From positions 1 through 30,130 of IMG/VR virus record IMGVR_UViG_3300031222_000012: a DNA stretch of 30,130 bases; one strand, given 5' to 3'. The first letter of the stretch is position 1. The number at the start of each line of letters is the position of its first letter. Shown in pieces: positions 1 through 6,587 of this stretch. The DNA is from a virus. The notes under the pieces were generated by a model. The model saw only the letters and a program-made list of their open reading frames with translations. It was not told the origin of the DNA and made no database searches. A program made the translations under genes and the position numbers.

Positions 1-623
1 GAGTCGTCAAAATTGAGAAGTTGGCTGATAAGATTGAGGTTGGTACGCTTACCATTGATAAAGATGAGAAGCATCATGACTATCATACATTTGCACTAAG
101 CTGTGGCATCTTTACAAAGAACTCGAACCTCGGCGATATTGAAGACGTCCAATACTTCCAGAAAGAATTGTATAAAGCACTTAACGTACCAGTCTCAAGA
201 TTAGAACCAGAAAATTCAATCATGGGTGGTCGTGGTGCTGAAATAACTAGAGATGAATTGAAATTCTCTAAGTTTGTATCTAAGATTCGTAAGCGCTTCA
301 ATATAGCATTCCTTGATCTACTTAAAACTGAGCTTATCCTATCTAAAGTAATGACTATTCAAGAATGGGATAAGATCAAAAACAAGATTGATTTTGTATA
401 TGCTCAAGACATGCAATTAGAAGAAATGCGTTCGTCCGAGCTAATGAGAGATAGGCTTGACCTTGTTCAGCTATATGAGCCGTATGTTGGAAAGTATGTT
501 TCTAATAAATATATTAGGGAAATGGTCCTGAAGCAGACTGAACAAGATATAGGTAATATGGATAAAGAGATTAAGGAAGAACAATCAAATTCACAATATA
601 AAGAGCCTGACCCTGGCTTCTAA
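1..623 (+). CDS. 20: Portal vertex protein gp20, C-terminal part (partial)
   Basis: The frame is open from the first base (reading from position 3), so the start lies outside the window. The visible ~206 residues match the C-terminal third of T4 gp20: the stretch YFQKELYKALNVPVSRLEPE is the hallmark, followed by the helical IQEWDKIKN segment and a charged tail. Portal subunits form the dodecamer at the unique capsid vertex, through which DNA is packaged and to which the neck attaches. The downstream order 67-68-21-22-23 is the T4 head cluster. There is no internal ATG with a good ribosome site near the window edge, which supports a truncated view and not a short gene. Sure of the family. Confidence 0.95.
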   Translation, partial: VVKIEKLADKIEVGTLTIDKDEKHHDYHTFALSCGIFTKNSNLGDIEDVQYFQKELYKALNVPVSRLEPENSIMGGRGAEITRDELKFSKFVSKIRKRFNIAFLDLLKTELILSKVMTIQEWDKIKNKIDFVYAQDMQLEEMRSSELMRDRLDLVQLYEPYVGKYVSNKYIREMVLKQTEQDIGNMDKEIKEEQSNSQYKEPDPGF

Positions 624-650
624 GTACTATTTAACAGAGAGAGGAAAAGC

Positions 651-917
651 ATGCGAGTAGCAGAGCAGTTTATTAAGCAGCTTCAGGAAAGTAAAACTAC
701 TGAAGCAATCAGAACGCTGAAGTCTTCACTATATGAAAGTACTTCAGAAATGATCGAAGAAACCAAACAAGACGTCATCGCTTCTTATGGCTTTAAAGTC
801 AATGAAGGAAAGAAAAAGAAATATAATGAAGAAGATGAAGAAGACATGGATGACGAAGAAGATGAAGAAGACATGGATGACGAAGAAGACGAAGAAGATG
901 ATAAAGAGGAAGACTAA
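651..917 (+). CDS. 67: Prohead core protein gp67-like (acidic tail)
   Basis: An 88-residue protein with an ordinary helical N-terminal half and a C-terminal half made almost only of E and D. Position between the portal and the protease, size (T4 gp67 is about 80 residues) and the acidic C-terminus identify it as the gp67 prohead core component, which acts in the scaffold core and is destroyed by gp21 during maturation. The acidic tail is encoded by a 27-bp tandem repeat (831-857, 858-884, then a degenerate partial copy), so its length may vary between relatives. AGAGAGGAAA upstream is the ribosome site. It is followed after 2 bases by a very basic partner protein. Confidence 0.8.
   Translation: MRVAEQFIKQLQESKTTEAIRTLKSSLYESTSEMIEETKQDVIASYGFKVNEGKKKKYNEEDEEDMDDEEDEEDMDDEEDEEDDKEED
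831..902 (+). repeat. 27-bp tandem repeat encoding the acidic gp67 tail
   Basis: Two exact 27-bp copies (831-857 and 858-884), starting GAAGATGAAGAAGACATGG, and a partial third copy to about 902. In frame it encodes a nine-residue unit EDEEDMDDE. Such repeats expand or contract by slippage or recombination. Confidence 0.85.
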
Positions 918-919
918 TC

Positions 920-1186
920 ATGTCTGAACAATTAGAAGAAGCACGTAGAGTTGTTCGCGTAAACTCTAAAGGCAAAAAGACACGTAAAACAAAATGTCGT
1001 AAAGGCTTTAAGGTTTCTTCTAACGGTAAGTCATGCGTTCCAATTTCTGGTGCAGACAAAGCTAAGAAAAAGCGCGCAGTAAAGAAAGCCGTTAGAACAA
1101 AGAAATCTAAAGGCGGTGGTGCTAAAACTCGCGCTAATCGCAAGCGTCTTAAGGCTATGCGTAAAAGAAAGAGTATGAATCTATGA
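920..1186 (+). CDS. 68: Basic prohead core protein, gp68 position
   Basis: An 88-residue protein, strongly basic (about a third K/R) after the first ten residues, with KKTRKTKCRKG, KAKKKRAVKKAV and a C-terminal run of K/R. It sits exactly where T4 has gene 68 (prohead core), between 67 and 21, and its stop overlaps the gp21 start. Family assignment is by position and charge: T4 gp68 is longer (about 141 residues) and I cannot show alignment. The charge complementarity with the preceding acidic gp67 suggests that the two associate in the core. Function otherwise inferred. Confidence 0.55.
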   Translation: MSEQLEEARRVVRVNSKGKKTRKTKCRKGFKVSSNGKSCVPISGADKAKKKRAVKKAVRTKKSKGGGAKTRANRKRLKAMRKRKSMNL

Positions 1187-1821
1187 GTAAAAAATTCAAC
1201 TTACTAGTCGAAAACTCTGACCAGATTGAAGTCCTGACAGAACAGACTGAACAAGGCAAGCAACTATACATTGAAGGTATTTTTGCTCAGGCGGAACGTA
1301 AAAATGGTAATGGCCGTATTTATGAAAAGCACATTATGGAAGGTGCTATTGATAAGTACATCAAAGAATACGTTTCAAAACGTCGTGCGTTAGGTGAACT
1401 CAATCATCCAGAGTATCCAACAGTCGATCCAGCTGAAGCTGCTATTCGTATTACTGAACTTAAGTGGAATGGTAACGATGTATACGGTAAAGCACTTGTA
1501 CTGAATACACCAAAAGGTCAGACAGTAAAAGGTTTACTTGAAGGTGGATTCAACATGGGTGTTTCTACTCGTGCACTTGGTTCTCTGAAAGAAAAGAATG
1601 GTGTCAAGTACGTACAAGACGATCTAATGTTCACAGCAGTTGACTGTGTAGATAATCCTTCAGCACCAGATGCTTATGTCAACACTCTCTCAGAATGCAA
1701 GAAGTGGATGATTAATGAGTCCGGTGTTTGGGTTTCAAGTACTGAAGAAGCTCGAGAAGACATTAATCAAGAGCTCTTCATGGAAAAACTAGAACAGTTC
1801 ATCAAAGGATTCAAAAAATGA
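1183..1821 (+). CDS. 21: Prohead core protease gp21
   Basis: A 212-residue serine protease of the T4 gp21/herpesvirus-assemblin type. Visible catalytic elements are His75 in ELNHPEYP and Ser128 in NMGVSTRALG, followed by the conserved VDCVDNPSAPDA segment. In T4 the enzyme sits in the prohead core, is activated by self-cleavage, and cuts capsid, core and internal proteins after [LI]-x-E. Length agrees with T4 (212). The start overlaps the previous stop (ATGA) and the stop overlaps the next ATG, so the genes are translationally coupled. Its expected substrates include gp22, gp23, gp67 and the leader-bearing ORFs at 1818, 6183 and 23950. Confidence 0.95.
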   Translation: MSKKFNLLVENSDQIEVLTEQTEQGKQLYIEGIFAQAERKNGNGRIYEKHIMEGAIDKYIKEYVSKRRALGELNHPEYPTVDPAEAAIRITELKWNGNDVYGKALVLNTPKGQTVKGLLEGGFNMGVSTRALGSLKEKNGVKYVQDDLMFTAVDCVDNPSAPDAYVNTLSECKKWMINESGVWVSSTEEAREDINQELFMEKLEQFIKGFKK

Positions 1822-2033
1822 AATCAATGAAACAGTTTTTAAATGAAGAAAAAGATGAGTATAAAGTCACTGTAACGGTACGTGATGCTCGCAAAGCAAA
1901 CGATATTGCTAAAGATATGTTTCGTGGTTCTTATAAGAATGATGGTTCAAATGTATTCATTTTCAAGTCAGAAGATGACCAATATGAATTCGCAGATGTG
2001 CTTGACAACGCTGGTTTAGAGATAGATCTCTAG
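1818..2033 (+). CDS. Small protein with capsid-targeting-like leader; frame broken near its end
   Basis: A 71-residue product beginning MKSMKQFLNEE, which aligns without gaps to MKNFRQFITEE (6183) and MRTFKEHLNEA (23950), and resembles the T4 internal-protein leader MKTYQEFIAEA. The expected gp21 cut is after LNE (residue 10). The rest is a compact alpha/beta sequence of unknown function. It is coupled to gp21 by an ATGA overlap. The frame ends at TAG 2031-2033, but the -1/+2 frame continues immediately with coding-like sequence to TAA at 2107, so the true protein is probably about 25 residues longer. See the separate entry. Confidence 0.7.
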   Translation: MKSMKQFLNEEKDEYKVTVTVRDARKANDIAKDMFRGSYKNDGSNVFIFKSEDDQYEFADVLDNAGLEIDL

Positions 2034-2107
2034 ATGAAGCACACCGTAAGTCTGCTCCAAGAACTGAACGTGTTTCTCTAAAAGATTTTATTGCTAATGT
2101 AAAATAA
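2033..2107 (+). other. Out-of-frame continuation of the 1818 gene
   Basis: Right after the TAG of the 1818 ORF, the frame starting at 2033 reads DEAHRKSAPRTERVSLKDFI and a few more residues to TAA 2105-2107. Composition is phage-protein-like, there is no start codon or ribosome site of its own, and it fills the gap before gene 22's promoter. It is best explained as the C-terminal end of the 1818 protein reached by a frameshift, or as the mark of a 1-base indel or sequencing error. The junction reads GAT CTC TAG ATG. Confidence 0.55.
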
Positions 2108-2124
2108 CTTTAAATGTATTAAGA

Positions 2125-2132
2125 TATAAATA
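2125..2132 (+). promoter_or_regulatory. T4-type late promoter before gene 22
   Basis: Perfect TATAAATA, the box read by the gp55 late sigma factor with the gp45 clamp and gp33. It lies 33 bases upstream of the gene 22 ATG, with GAGG between. It is followed, 4 bases later, by TAAGTAAATCAA, which is repeated at the same spacing before gene 23. Confidence 0.85.
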
Positions 2133-2164
2133 GTATTAAGTAAATCAACCATGAGGTTAATCAA

Positions 2165-2917
2165 ATGAATGAAAATCTACAAAAAATCTTCGAAGGTATG
2201 GAGCTGAGCGAGGACTTCAAGAAAAAATTTGAAGAAATCTATAATGCTCGTATTGAAGAAGAAACTCAAAAGATTGAAGAATCAGCTAATGAAGCTGCTG
2301 AAGAAAAGTATTCTAAGATTTCTGAAGAATATGCAGAGTATATTGTTGGCGAAATGGAAGACAAGACTGAAGCATACATCAACGAAGAAGTAATTCCTTC
2401 TGTTGAAAAGTATGTCGACTATGTCGCTAAAGAATTCATGAACGAAAACAAGCTTGTTATTGAGTCAGAAACAAAAGTCAGCTTGGCAAACAGGTTCCTT
2501 TCTGGATTCTCTCAGGTCGCTGAGCAATATAATGTAGTAATCCCTGAAGGGCAAGCTAACGATATTGAAGCACTTCAAGCAAAACTTGATGAAGCTAACC
2601 AGCAAGTAGAAAAGCTGATGAGCAAATCTGGTGAACTTGAAGATCAGATCACAGAAAGCAAGAAAGCAAAAATTGCTGAATCTGTATCTGGTGATATGAC
2701 AGAAACACAGCGTGAGCGATTCGTTGAATCAGCTGGTCGTGTTAAGTTCATTGATGAAAGTCAATATGAATCTGCAATGCAGGAACTGAAAGAATCCTTT
2801 TCTCCTGAAAAAGATAAAAGCAAAGAAAGTCTAAATGAGAATCAAAAGGAAGAAGGTACACAAGAACGTGTAACTGAATCCGATTCTTGGATGGATAATC
2901 TTCTGTCTAGAGTTTAA
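2165..2917 (+). CDS. 22: Major prohead scaffold protein gp22
   Basis: A 250-residue, almost wholly helical protein rich in E, K, Q and A, typical of T4 gp22 (269 residues), the main component of the prohead scaffold core. It is consumed by gp21: many [LI]-x-E cut sites are visible (for example LSE, IEE, ITE). Coiled-coil propensity is strong at residues 25-60 and 135-180. The C-terminal end ESDSWMDNLLSRV is conserved in style. A perfect late promoter and GAGG ribosome site precede it. Position between 21 and 23 leaves little doubt. Confidence 0.92.
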   Translation: MNENLQKIFEGMELSEDFKKKFEEIYNARIEEETQKIEESANEAAEEKYSKISEEYAEYIVGEMEDKTEAYINEEVIPSVEKYVDYVAKEFMNENKLVIESETKVSLANRFLSGFSQVAEQYNVVIPEGQANDIEALQAKLDEANQQVEKLMSKSGELEDQITESKKAKIAESVSGDMTETQRERFVESAGRVKFIDESQYESAMQELKESFSPEKDKSKESLNENQKEEGTQERVTESDSWMDNLLSRV

Positions 2918-2928
2918 ATCGCTACTTT

Positions 2929-2936
2929 AATAAATA
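2929..2936 (+). promoter_or_regulatory. Late promoter variant before gene 23
   Basis: AATAAATA followed, after 4 bases, by TAAGTAAATCAA, matching the gene 22 module base for base in spacing. A second overlapping copy lies at 2933-2940. AGAGG precedes the gene 23 ATG at 2968. Confidence 0.65.
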
Positions 2937-2967
2937 AATATAAGTAAATCAATTAAGAGGTTTTACA

Positions 2968-4248
2968 ATGGAACAAATCAACGAAAAGGTCACTCAACTG
3001 ATCGAATCTGATAAGTTTCCAAAAATTGGAAACGATTACAAGAAGTACGTTACTGAACGTTCACTTCACAATCAGATTGAATACATGAAGAGCATTAACG
3101 AAGCATCTGCGGATACTTCTACACAAACTGCTGGTGTAAACAATTGGGACCCGGTTCTAATTCGCATGGTACGTCGTTCTATGCCACAGCTTATGGCATT
3201 TGACCTAGCAGGCGTACAGCCAATGAGTGGACCTACTGGTTCAATCTTCGCTATGCGTTCACGCTACACCAACCAAACTGGTGATGAAGCACTATTTAAT
3301 GAAGCTAAGTCTGGTTACTCAGGTGCTGGTACTCAAGCTGGTGATACTTCTGGTTTCGCTGCTGATGCATTCGGTACAGGTGATCCAACTACTGGTACTG
3401 ATTACGGTTCAGGTATGGATCTTTCAACTGCTGAAGGACTTGGTACTGAAAGTGGTACTCCTTGGCAAGAAATGACATTCAGTATTGAACGTACTGATGT
3501 TTCTGCTAAGTCACGTAAACTGAAAGCATCGTTCACTCGTGAGCTTCAGCACGATCTTCGTCAGATCCACGGTCTTGACGCAGAATCTGAACTTGCGAAC
3601 ATCCTTTCTACTGAAATCACAGCAGAGCAGGATCGTGAACTTCTACGTACTATTAACGTATCTGCACAGATTGGTGCTCAGGACGCAGCTGTTCCTGCAC
3701 TGTTCGACCTTGCAGCTGATTCCGATGGTCGTTGGTTGGTTGAGAAGTTCAAGGGACTATTGTTCCAAATCGAACTTGAAGCTAACGAAATTGCTAAGCA
3801 GACTCGTCGTGGTAAGGCTAACCGTCTGATCTGTAGTTCTAACGTTGCATCTGCTCTGAACATGGCAGGCGTACTTGACTACAACCCAAGCCTACTTGCT
3901 AATCTGAACGTAGATGAAACAAGTACTACATTTGCTGGTGTTCTACTTGGTCGTTACCAGGTACACATCGATCCTTATGCAACTCGTGATTATATCACTG
4001 TTGGTTACAAAGGTTCAAATGCTTGGGACGCGGGTGTTTACTGGTGCCCATACGTACCGCTTGAGATGGTTCGTGCAGTTGGTGAGGATTCATTCCAGCC
4101 ACGTATCGGTTTCCAAACTCGCTACGGTGTACGTGCTAACCCATTCTCTTCTACTCTACCTAACGGTTCTGCTAAGGCAGGAAACGGTCTGGGCCAAGGC
4201 GAGAATGAGTACTTCCGCAAGTTCGCGGTAGCAAATCTTAAGGGTTAA
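2968..4248 (+). CDS. 23: Major capsid protein gp23
   Basis: A 426-residue HK97-fold major capsid protein of the T4 type. Conserved signatures are VNNWDPVLIRMVRRSMPQLM, AFDLAGVQPMSGPTG and the C-terminal PFSSTLPNG region. It is shorter than T4 gp23 (521), as in many exo-T-even relatives. The leader is expected to be removed by gp21: the sequence SINE/ASAD at residues 42-49 fits the [LI]-x-E rule, giving cleavage after Glu45. Codon choice is more regular than in its neighbours, as expected for the most abundant protein. Late promoter upstream; strong terminator 31 bases downstream. Confidence 0.97.
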   Translation: MEQINEKVTQLIESDKFPKIGNDYKKYVTERSLHNQIEYMKSINEASADTSTQTAGVNNWDPVLIRMVRRSMPQLMAFDLAGVQPMSGPTGSIFAMRSRYTNQTGDEALFNEAKSGYSGAGTQAGDTSGFAADAFGTGDPTTGTDYGSGMDLSTAEGLGTESGTPWQEMTFSIERTDVSAKSRKLKASFTRELQHDLRQIHGLDAESELANILSTEITAEQDRELLRTINVSAQIGAQDAAVPALFDLAADSDGRWLVEKFKGLLFQIELEANEIAKQTRRGKANRLICSSNVASALNMAGVLDYNPSLLANLNVDETSTTFAGVLLGRYQVHIDPYATRDYITVGYKGSNAWDAGVYWCPYVPLEMVRAVGEDSFQPRIGFQTRYGVRANPFSSTLPNGSAKAGNGLGQGENEYFRKFAVANLKG

Positions 4249-4278
4249 TTCTTGAGATAATAATAAGAAGAAAAGATT

Positions 4279-4304
4279 GGGGACTCATTGAGTCCCCTTT
4301 TTTT
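4279..4304. terminator. Rho-independent terminator after gene 23
   Basis: GGGGACTC, loop ATT, GAGTCCCC, then seven T: an 8-bp perfect stem with a U tract. It ends the capsid transcript between convergent gene 23 and the minus-strand gene at 4388. The other strand has only a pyrimidine-rich tail, so it may also work weakly in reverse. Confidence 0.9.
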
Positions 4305-4387
4305 ATGGAAAGTTTAAATTATTGGAATGGTTGGTTTCTAACATTTCCAGAGTATTGTATTCAATATTTGGTTTTTATATAGTTTCA

Positions 4388-4672
4388 TCACTTTCCACCC
4401 CAACGTTTTGAACGAATAACTGTATATGTATCCCAATCCAATTTAGGATAGCGCATGATAAAGTAGTTCGGTGAATTTGTATTCTTTGTTCCATACAACT
4501 CCATACGATTCTCTTCTGCTATATGAATCGCAATAAACTTGTCACCTTGCCAAACAAGAGTTGATTTTTCATCAAGCTTTTCTTCAATTGGCTCGCCTGG
4601 CAATTCCATTTTGTTCATTAAAAAGTGACATGAATCAATAGACCTAGTATGTTGATATTTGAATATGATCAT
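4388..4672 (-). CDS. Conserved small protein of unknown function
   Basis: 94 residues, no recognised domain. The sequence looks like a compact beta-rich fold (KSTLVWQGDKFIAIHIAEENRMELYG), with no membrane segment and no cysteine cluster. Its ATG shares a base with the UvsY stop (TAATG), so it is translationally coupled to uvsY and lies last in the minus-strand operon. I do not recognise it. Confidence 0.7.
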   Translation of the reverse strand: MIIFKYQHTRSIDSCHFLMNKMELPGEPIEEKLDEKSTLVWQGDKFIAIHIAEENRMELYGTKNTNSPNYFIMRYPKLDWDTYTVIRSKRWGGK

Positions 4673-5160
4673 TATACTCCTCCACTTGTAAACTTACGCC
4701 AGTCCAAAGCAACTCTACAATGAAAGTTTCTAGATTGAATTTCTTTAATGCATCTTTCAAGATAATCAGTAATTGCTTTCTGAGCACTGACAATATCATT
4801 TACCAAGACAAGTTTTTCATCAGCTGATAAGTAGCGATCAATATCAGACTTAAGTATCTTTTCATGAATTACTCCATTCTGGCTATAGTACTTATCAGTC
4901 TGCTTGCCTTGGTAGTATTTCCAACGCTCAAGCTTAACTTTTTCTTTAAGAGCATAAAGATCTTTCAACTTCAAAGTATGATCTGTAAACACGTCATTGT
5001 ACTTTGTATGGAGCTTTGGTGTTTTCAATACCTCAGTATCCAATTCAAAGTCATCAATAGACAGATCAGAAGCAGCCATCTTTTTGATTCTTTCGAGCTC
5101 TTCGATGATCCCGTCTTTCAACGAAACGAGATCATCTGATACACTTTTACTTAAACCCAT
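4672..5160 (-). CDS. uvsY: UvsY recombination mediator
   Basis: 162 residues. The C-terminal third (AIKSRGF-like IQSRNFHCRVALDWRKFTSGG, residues about 139-160) and the middle segment KLERWKYYQGKQTDKY resemble T4 UvsY (137 residues; KARLDYYSGRGDGDEF and AIKSRGFAIKHIQDMRAF). UvsY loads the UvsX recombinase onto gp32-coated single-stranded DNA, and so supports recombination-dependent replication together with gp46/47 and UvsW, all encoded nearby. The extra ~25 N-terminal residues are variable. It starts 3 bases after the interrupted gene at 5163-5630. Assignment from remembered motifs; fairly sure. Confidence 0.8.
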   Translation of the reverse strand: MGLSKSVSDDLVSLKDGIIEELERIKKMAASDLSIDDFELDTEVLKTPKLHTKYNDVFTDHTLKLKDLYALKEKVKLERWKYYQGKQTDKYYSQNGVIHEKILKSDIDRYLSADEKLVLVNDIVSAQKAITDYLERCIKEIQSRNFHCRVALDWRKFTSGGV

Positions 5161-5162
5161 AA

Positions 5163-5630
5163 TTACTCTTCAATAGTGAATCTGATTTTTTCTTTGAGAT
5201 TGTAAGCTTTACCATTATACCAAACTGATTTAGGAAAGCTATCATCGTACATGCCTTCATCAATATCTTTGTTAATCAATCTTACACCATGATCTATCGT
5301 ATGAACCATGTGTACAACGATGTCTTCAAGATAAGTCTTACCGTCTTTACCGAATTCGTGGGCAGCATTTTCATAAGGAAAGATAATGAATGGTGTAAAT
5401 CCTACAATAGACTTTTCTTTAGACTGCGGTTGCTCAACAAGTTTACGTTGCTCTTAGATAGGAATTTTCTTCAGGCTACGAAAAACATAACTTCTACGCA
5501 TTCCATTAGTATCATCAATTTCTACTGCAGCTTCTTGAAAAAATTTGTCAGCAGACATAATAGTACCTTCGCACCCATTAAACTTAGACCATTTAGATTC
5601 AATTGTTACACGATCACCACTAGTAAACAT
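5163..5630 (-). pseudogene. KOW/SH3-like gene interrupted by an in-frame TAA
   Basis: From ATG at 5630 the frame reads MFTSGDRVTIESKWSKFNGC onwards for 58 codons, meets TAA at 5456-5454, and stays open for 96 more codons to TAA 5165-5163, two bases before uvsY. The first part resembles a KOW/SH3-like domain (GDRVTI, GTIM, AAVEIDD, RRSYVFRSLKKI). The second part (SIVGFTPFIIFPYENAAHEF onwards) has no start codon or ribosome site near its beginning; its first ATG lies 51 codons downstream of the stop. It is therefore most likely one gene of about 155 codons with a nonsense codon, a recoded stop, or a sequence error. Function unknown. Confidence 0.65.
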
Positions 5631-6128
5631 TTACAATTCTCCATTCCAATCTTCATTGATTTCCTCGCCGTTGACATCAATAATTTTGAATTGATTATAG
5701 CGAAGAGTTACACTCGTAGTCAATACTACAGATTGACCGACAGATGTATATTGTAAACCTTCTAGAGAAAGAGGGAAACAATCTAAGTAAATAAATTTTG
5801 TGATTCTTTCTCCATTTGCATTCAATGCCGTAATCTCACAGCTGTTTGTCTGATTTAAATGAGCACCATCATTATTCTTACACTTTAGCATCCACTTGTA
5901 AAAGTAAAGCCATTCACGATGATCATCTGATACTAAGAGCTGAATGTTAAGCGGCTCTGTTTCAATCTTATTGGTTGGAAGAAATAAGTCTTTACGACCA
6001 GAACCGAATGGTGCTTGGCCGAATGTTAAGTCAGCAACATTAGTTCCTTGAACACTATATGATGTATCTTTACTCTCACCAACTGTCATAATGTAATTAA
6101 CTGATCTTGCTAAGTCTCTTTGTTCCAC
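5631..6128 (-). CDS. gp19-like tail tube family protein
   Basis: 165 residues, starting with GTG at 6128 behind TAGGAG. The C-terminal half (FIYLDCFPLSLEGLQYTS, then VVLTTSVTLRYNQFKI) has the layout of T4 gp19-type tail tube proteins, where a W/FP motif is followed by a beta hairpin ending in an aromatic strand. Size agrees (T4 gp19 is 163). The true gp19 normally lies next to gp18 far from here, so this may be a paralogue, for instance a tube cap or baseplate-tube adaptor. Distant similarity judged by eye; the family call is moderate. It leads the minus-strand operon with uvsY. Confidence 0.5.
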   Translation of the reverse strand: MEQRDLARSVNYIMTVGESKDTSYSVQGTNVADLTFGQAPFGSGRKDLFLPTNKIETEPLNIQLLVSDDHREWLYFYKWMLKCKNNDGAHLNQTNSCEITALNANGERITKFIYLDCFPLSLEGLQYTSVGQSVVLTTSVTLRYNQFKIIDVNGEEINEDWNGEL

Positions 6129-6182
6129 AATTTTTCTCCTATTAAATAGAACATATAGAAGAATTTATTAAGAGTCAAACAC

Positions 6183-6587
6183 ATGAAAAATTTTAGACAG
6201 TTTATCACAGAAGAAATGTCGCAGTTTAGTGGCTTTTTGATTTCACGAGATAATATGCCACAAATCAAAAATGTAAAAGACTATGTGAACTTTATAGAGC
6301 GTCAGGGAATCAGAGTTGACTCTGGTAATATGATGGTCTATATGTTTCGTCCTACTCAGATTAACTTTGAGCAAGAAAAAGTCGATCGTATTAAAGCTGA
6401 TGTTGGCGATGACACTTCTACTATGACACCTATCGTTGTATCAGAAGATGGATTTGTATTAGATGGGCATCATAGATATTTTGCAGCACGACAGATGGAT
6501 ATAAGCATTCCCGTCATTACAGTCAATTTACCTATTAATAAATTACTTAAACTCACAAACGAATATCTTGAGTATAGCGATGGTTGA
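6183..6587 (+). CDS. ParB/Srx-fold protein with capsid-targeting-like leader
   Basis: 134 residues. The core contains MTPIVVSEDGFVLDGHHRYFAARQM (residues about 81-105), the DGHHR..A motif of the ParB/sulfiredoxin superfamily that binds nucleotide and in several phage and plasmid members gives nuclease activity. The N-terminus MKNFRQFITEE matches the 11-residue leader shared with ORFs 1818 and 23950 and the T4 internal-protein signal; ITE would be the gp21 cut site. This suggests a protein packed in the head and injected. The start has a weak AAGAG site; a late-like TTAAATA lies upstream. It overlaps uvsW by 8 bases. Activity is inferred. Confidence 0.75.
   Translation: MKNFRQFITEEMSQFSGFLISRDNMPQIKNVKDYVNFIERQGIRVDSGNMMVYMFRPTQINFEQEKVDRIKADVGDDTSTMTPIVVSEDGFVLDGHHRYFAARQMDISIPVITVNLPINKLLKLTNEYLEYSDG

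Noticed and set aside
831-902. CRISPR-like or regulatory repeat
   Set aside because: A direct tandem repeat in coding frame without spacers; it encodes the gp67 acidic tail.
3227-4231. Alternative-frame ORFs inside gene 23 and similar shadows over gp46, dda and rnlA
   Set aside because: Low-complexity shadows of strongly coding frames, without ribosome sites or domains.
5163-5630. A changed genetic code explaining the in-frame stops
   Set aside because: TAA is the usual terminator of clear genes here (gp20, gp22, gp23, gp46, gp45), and TAG ends uvsW and gp55, so neither is reassigned wholesale.
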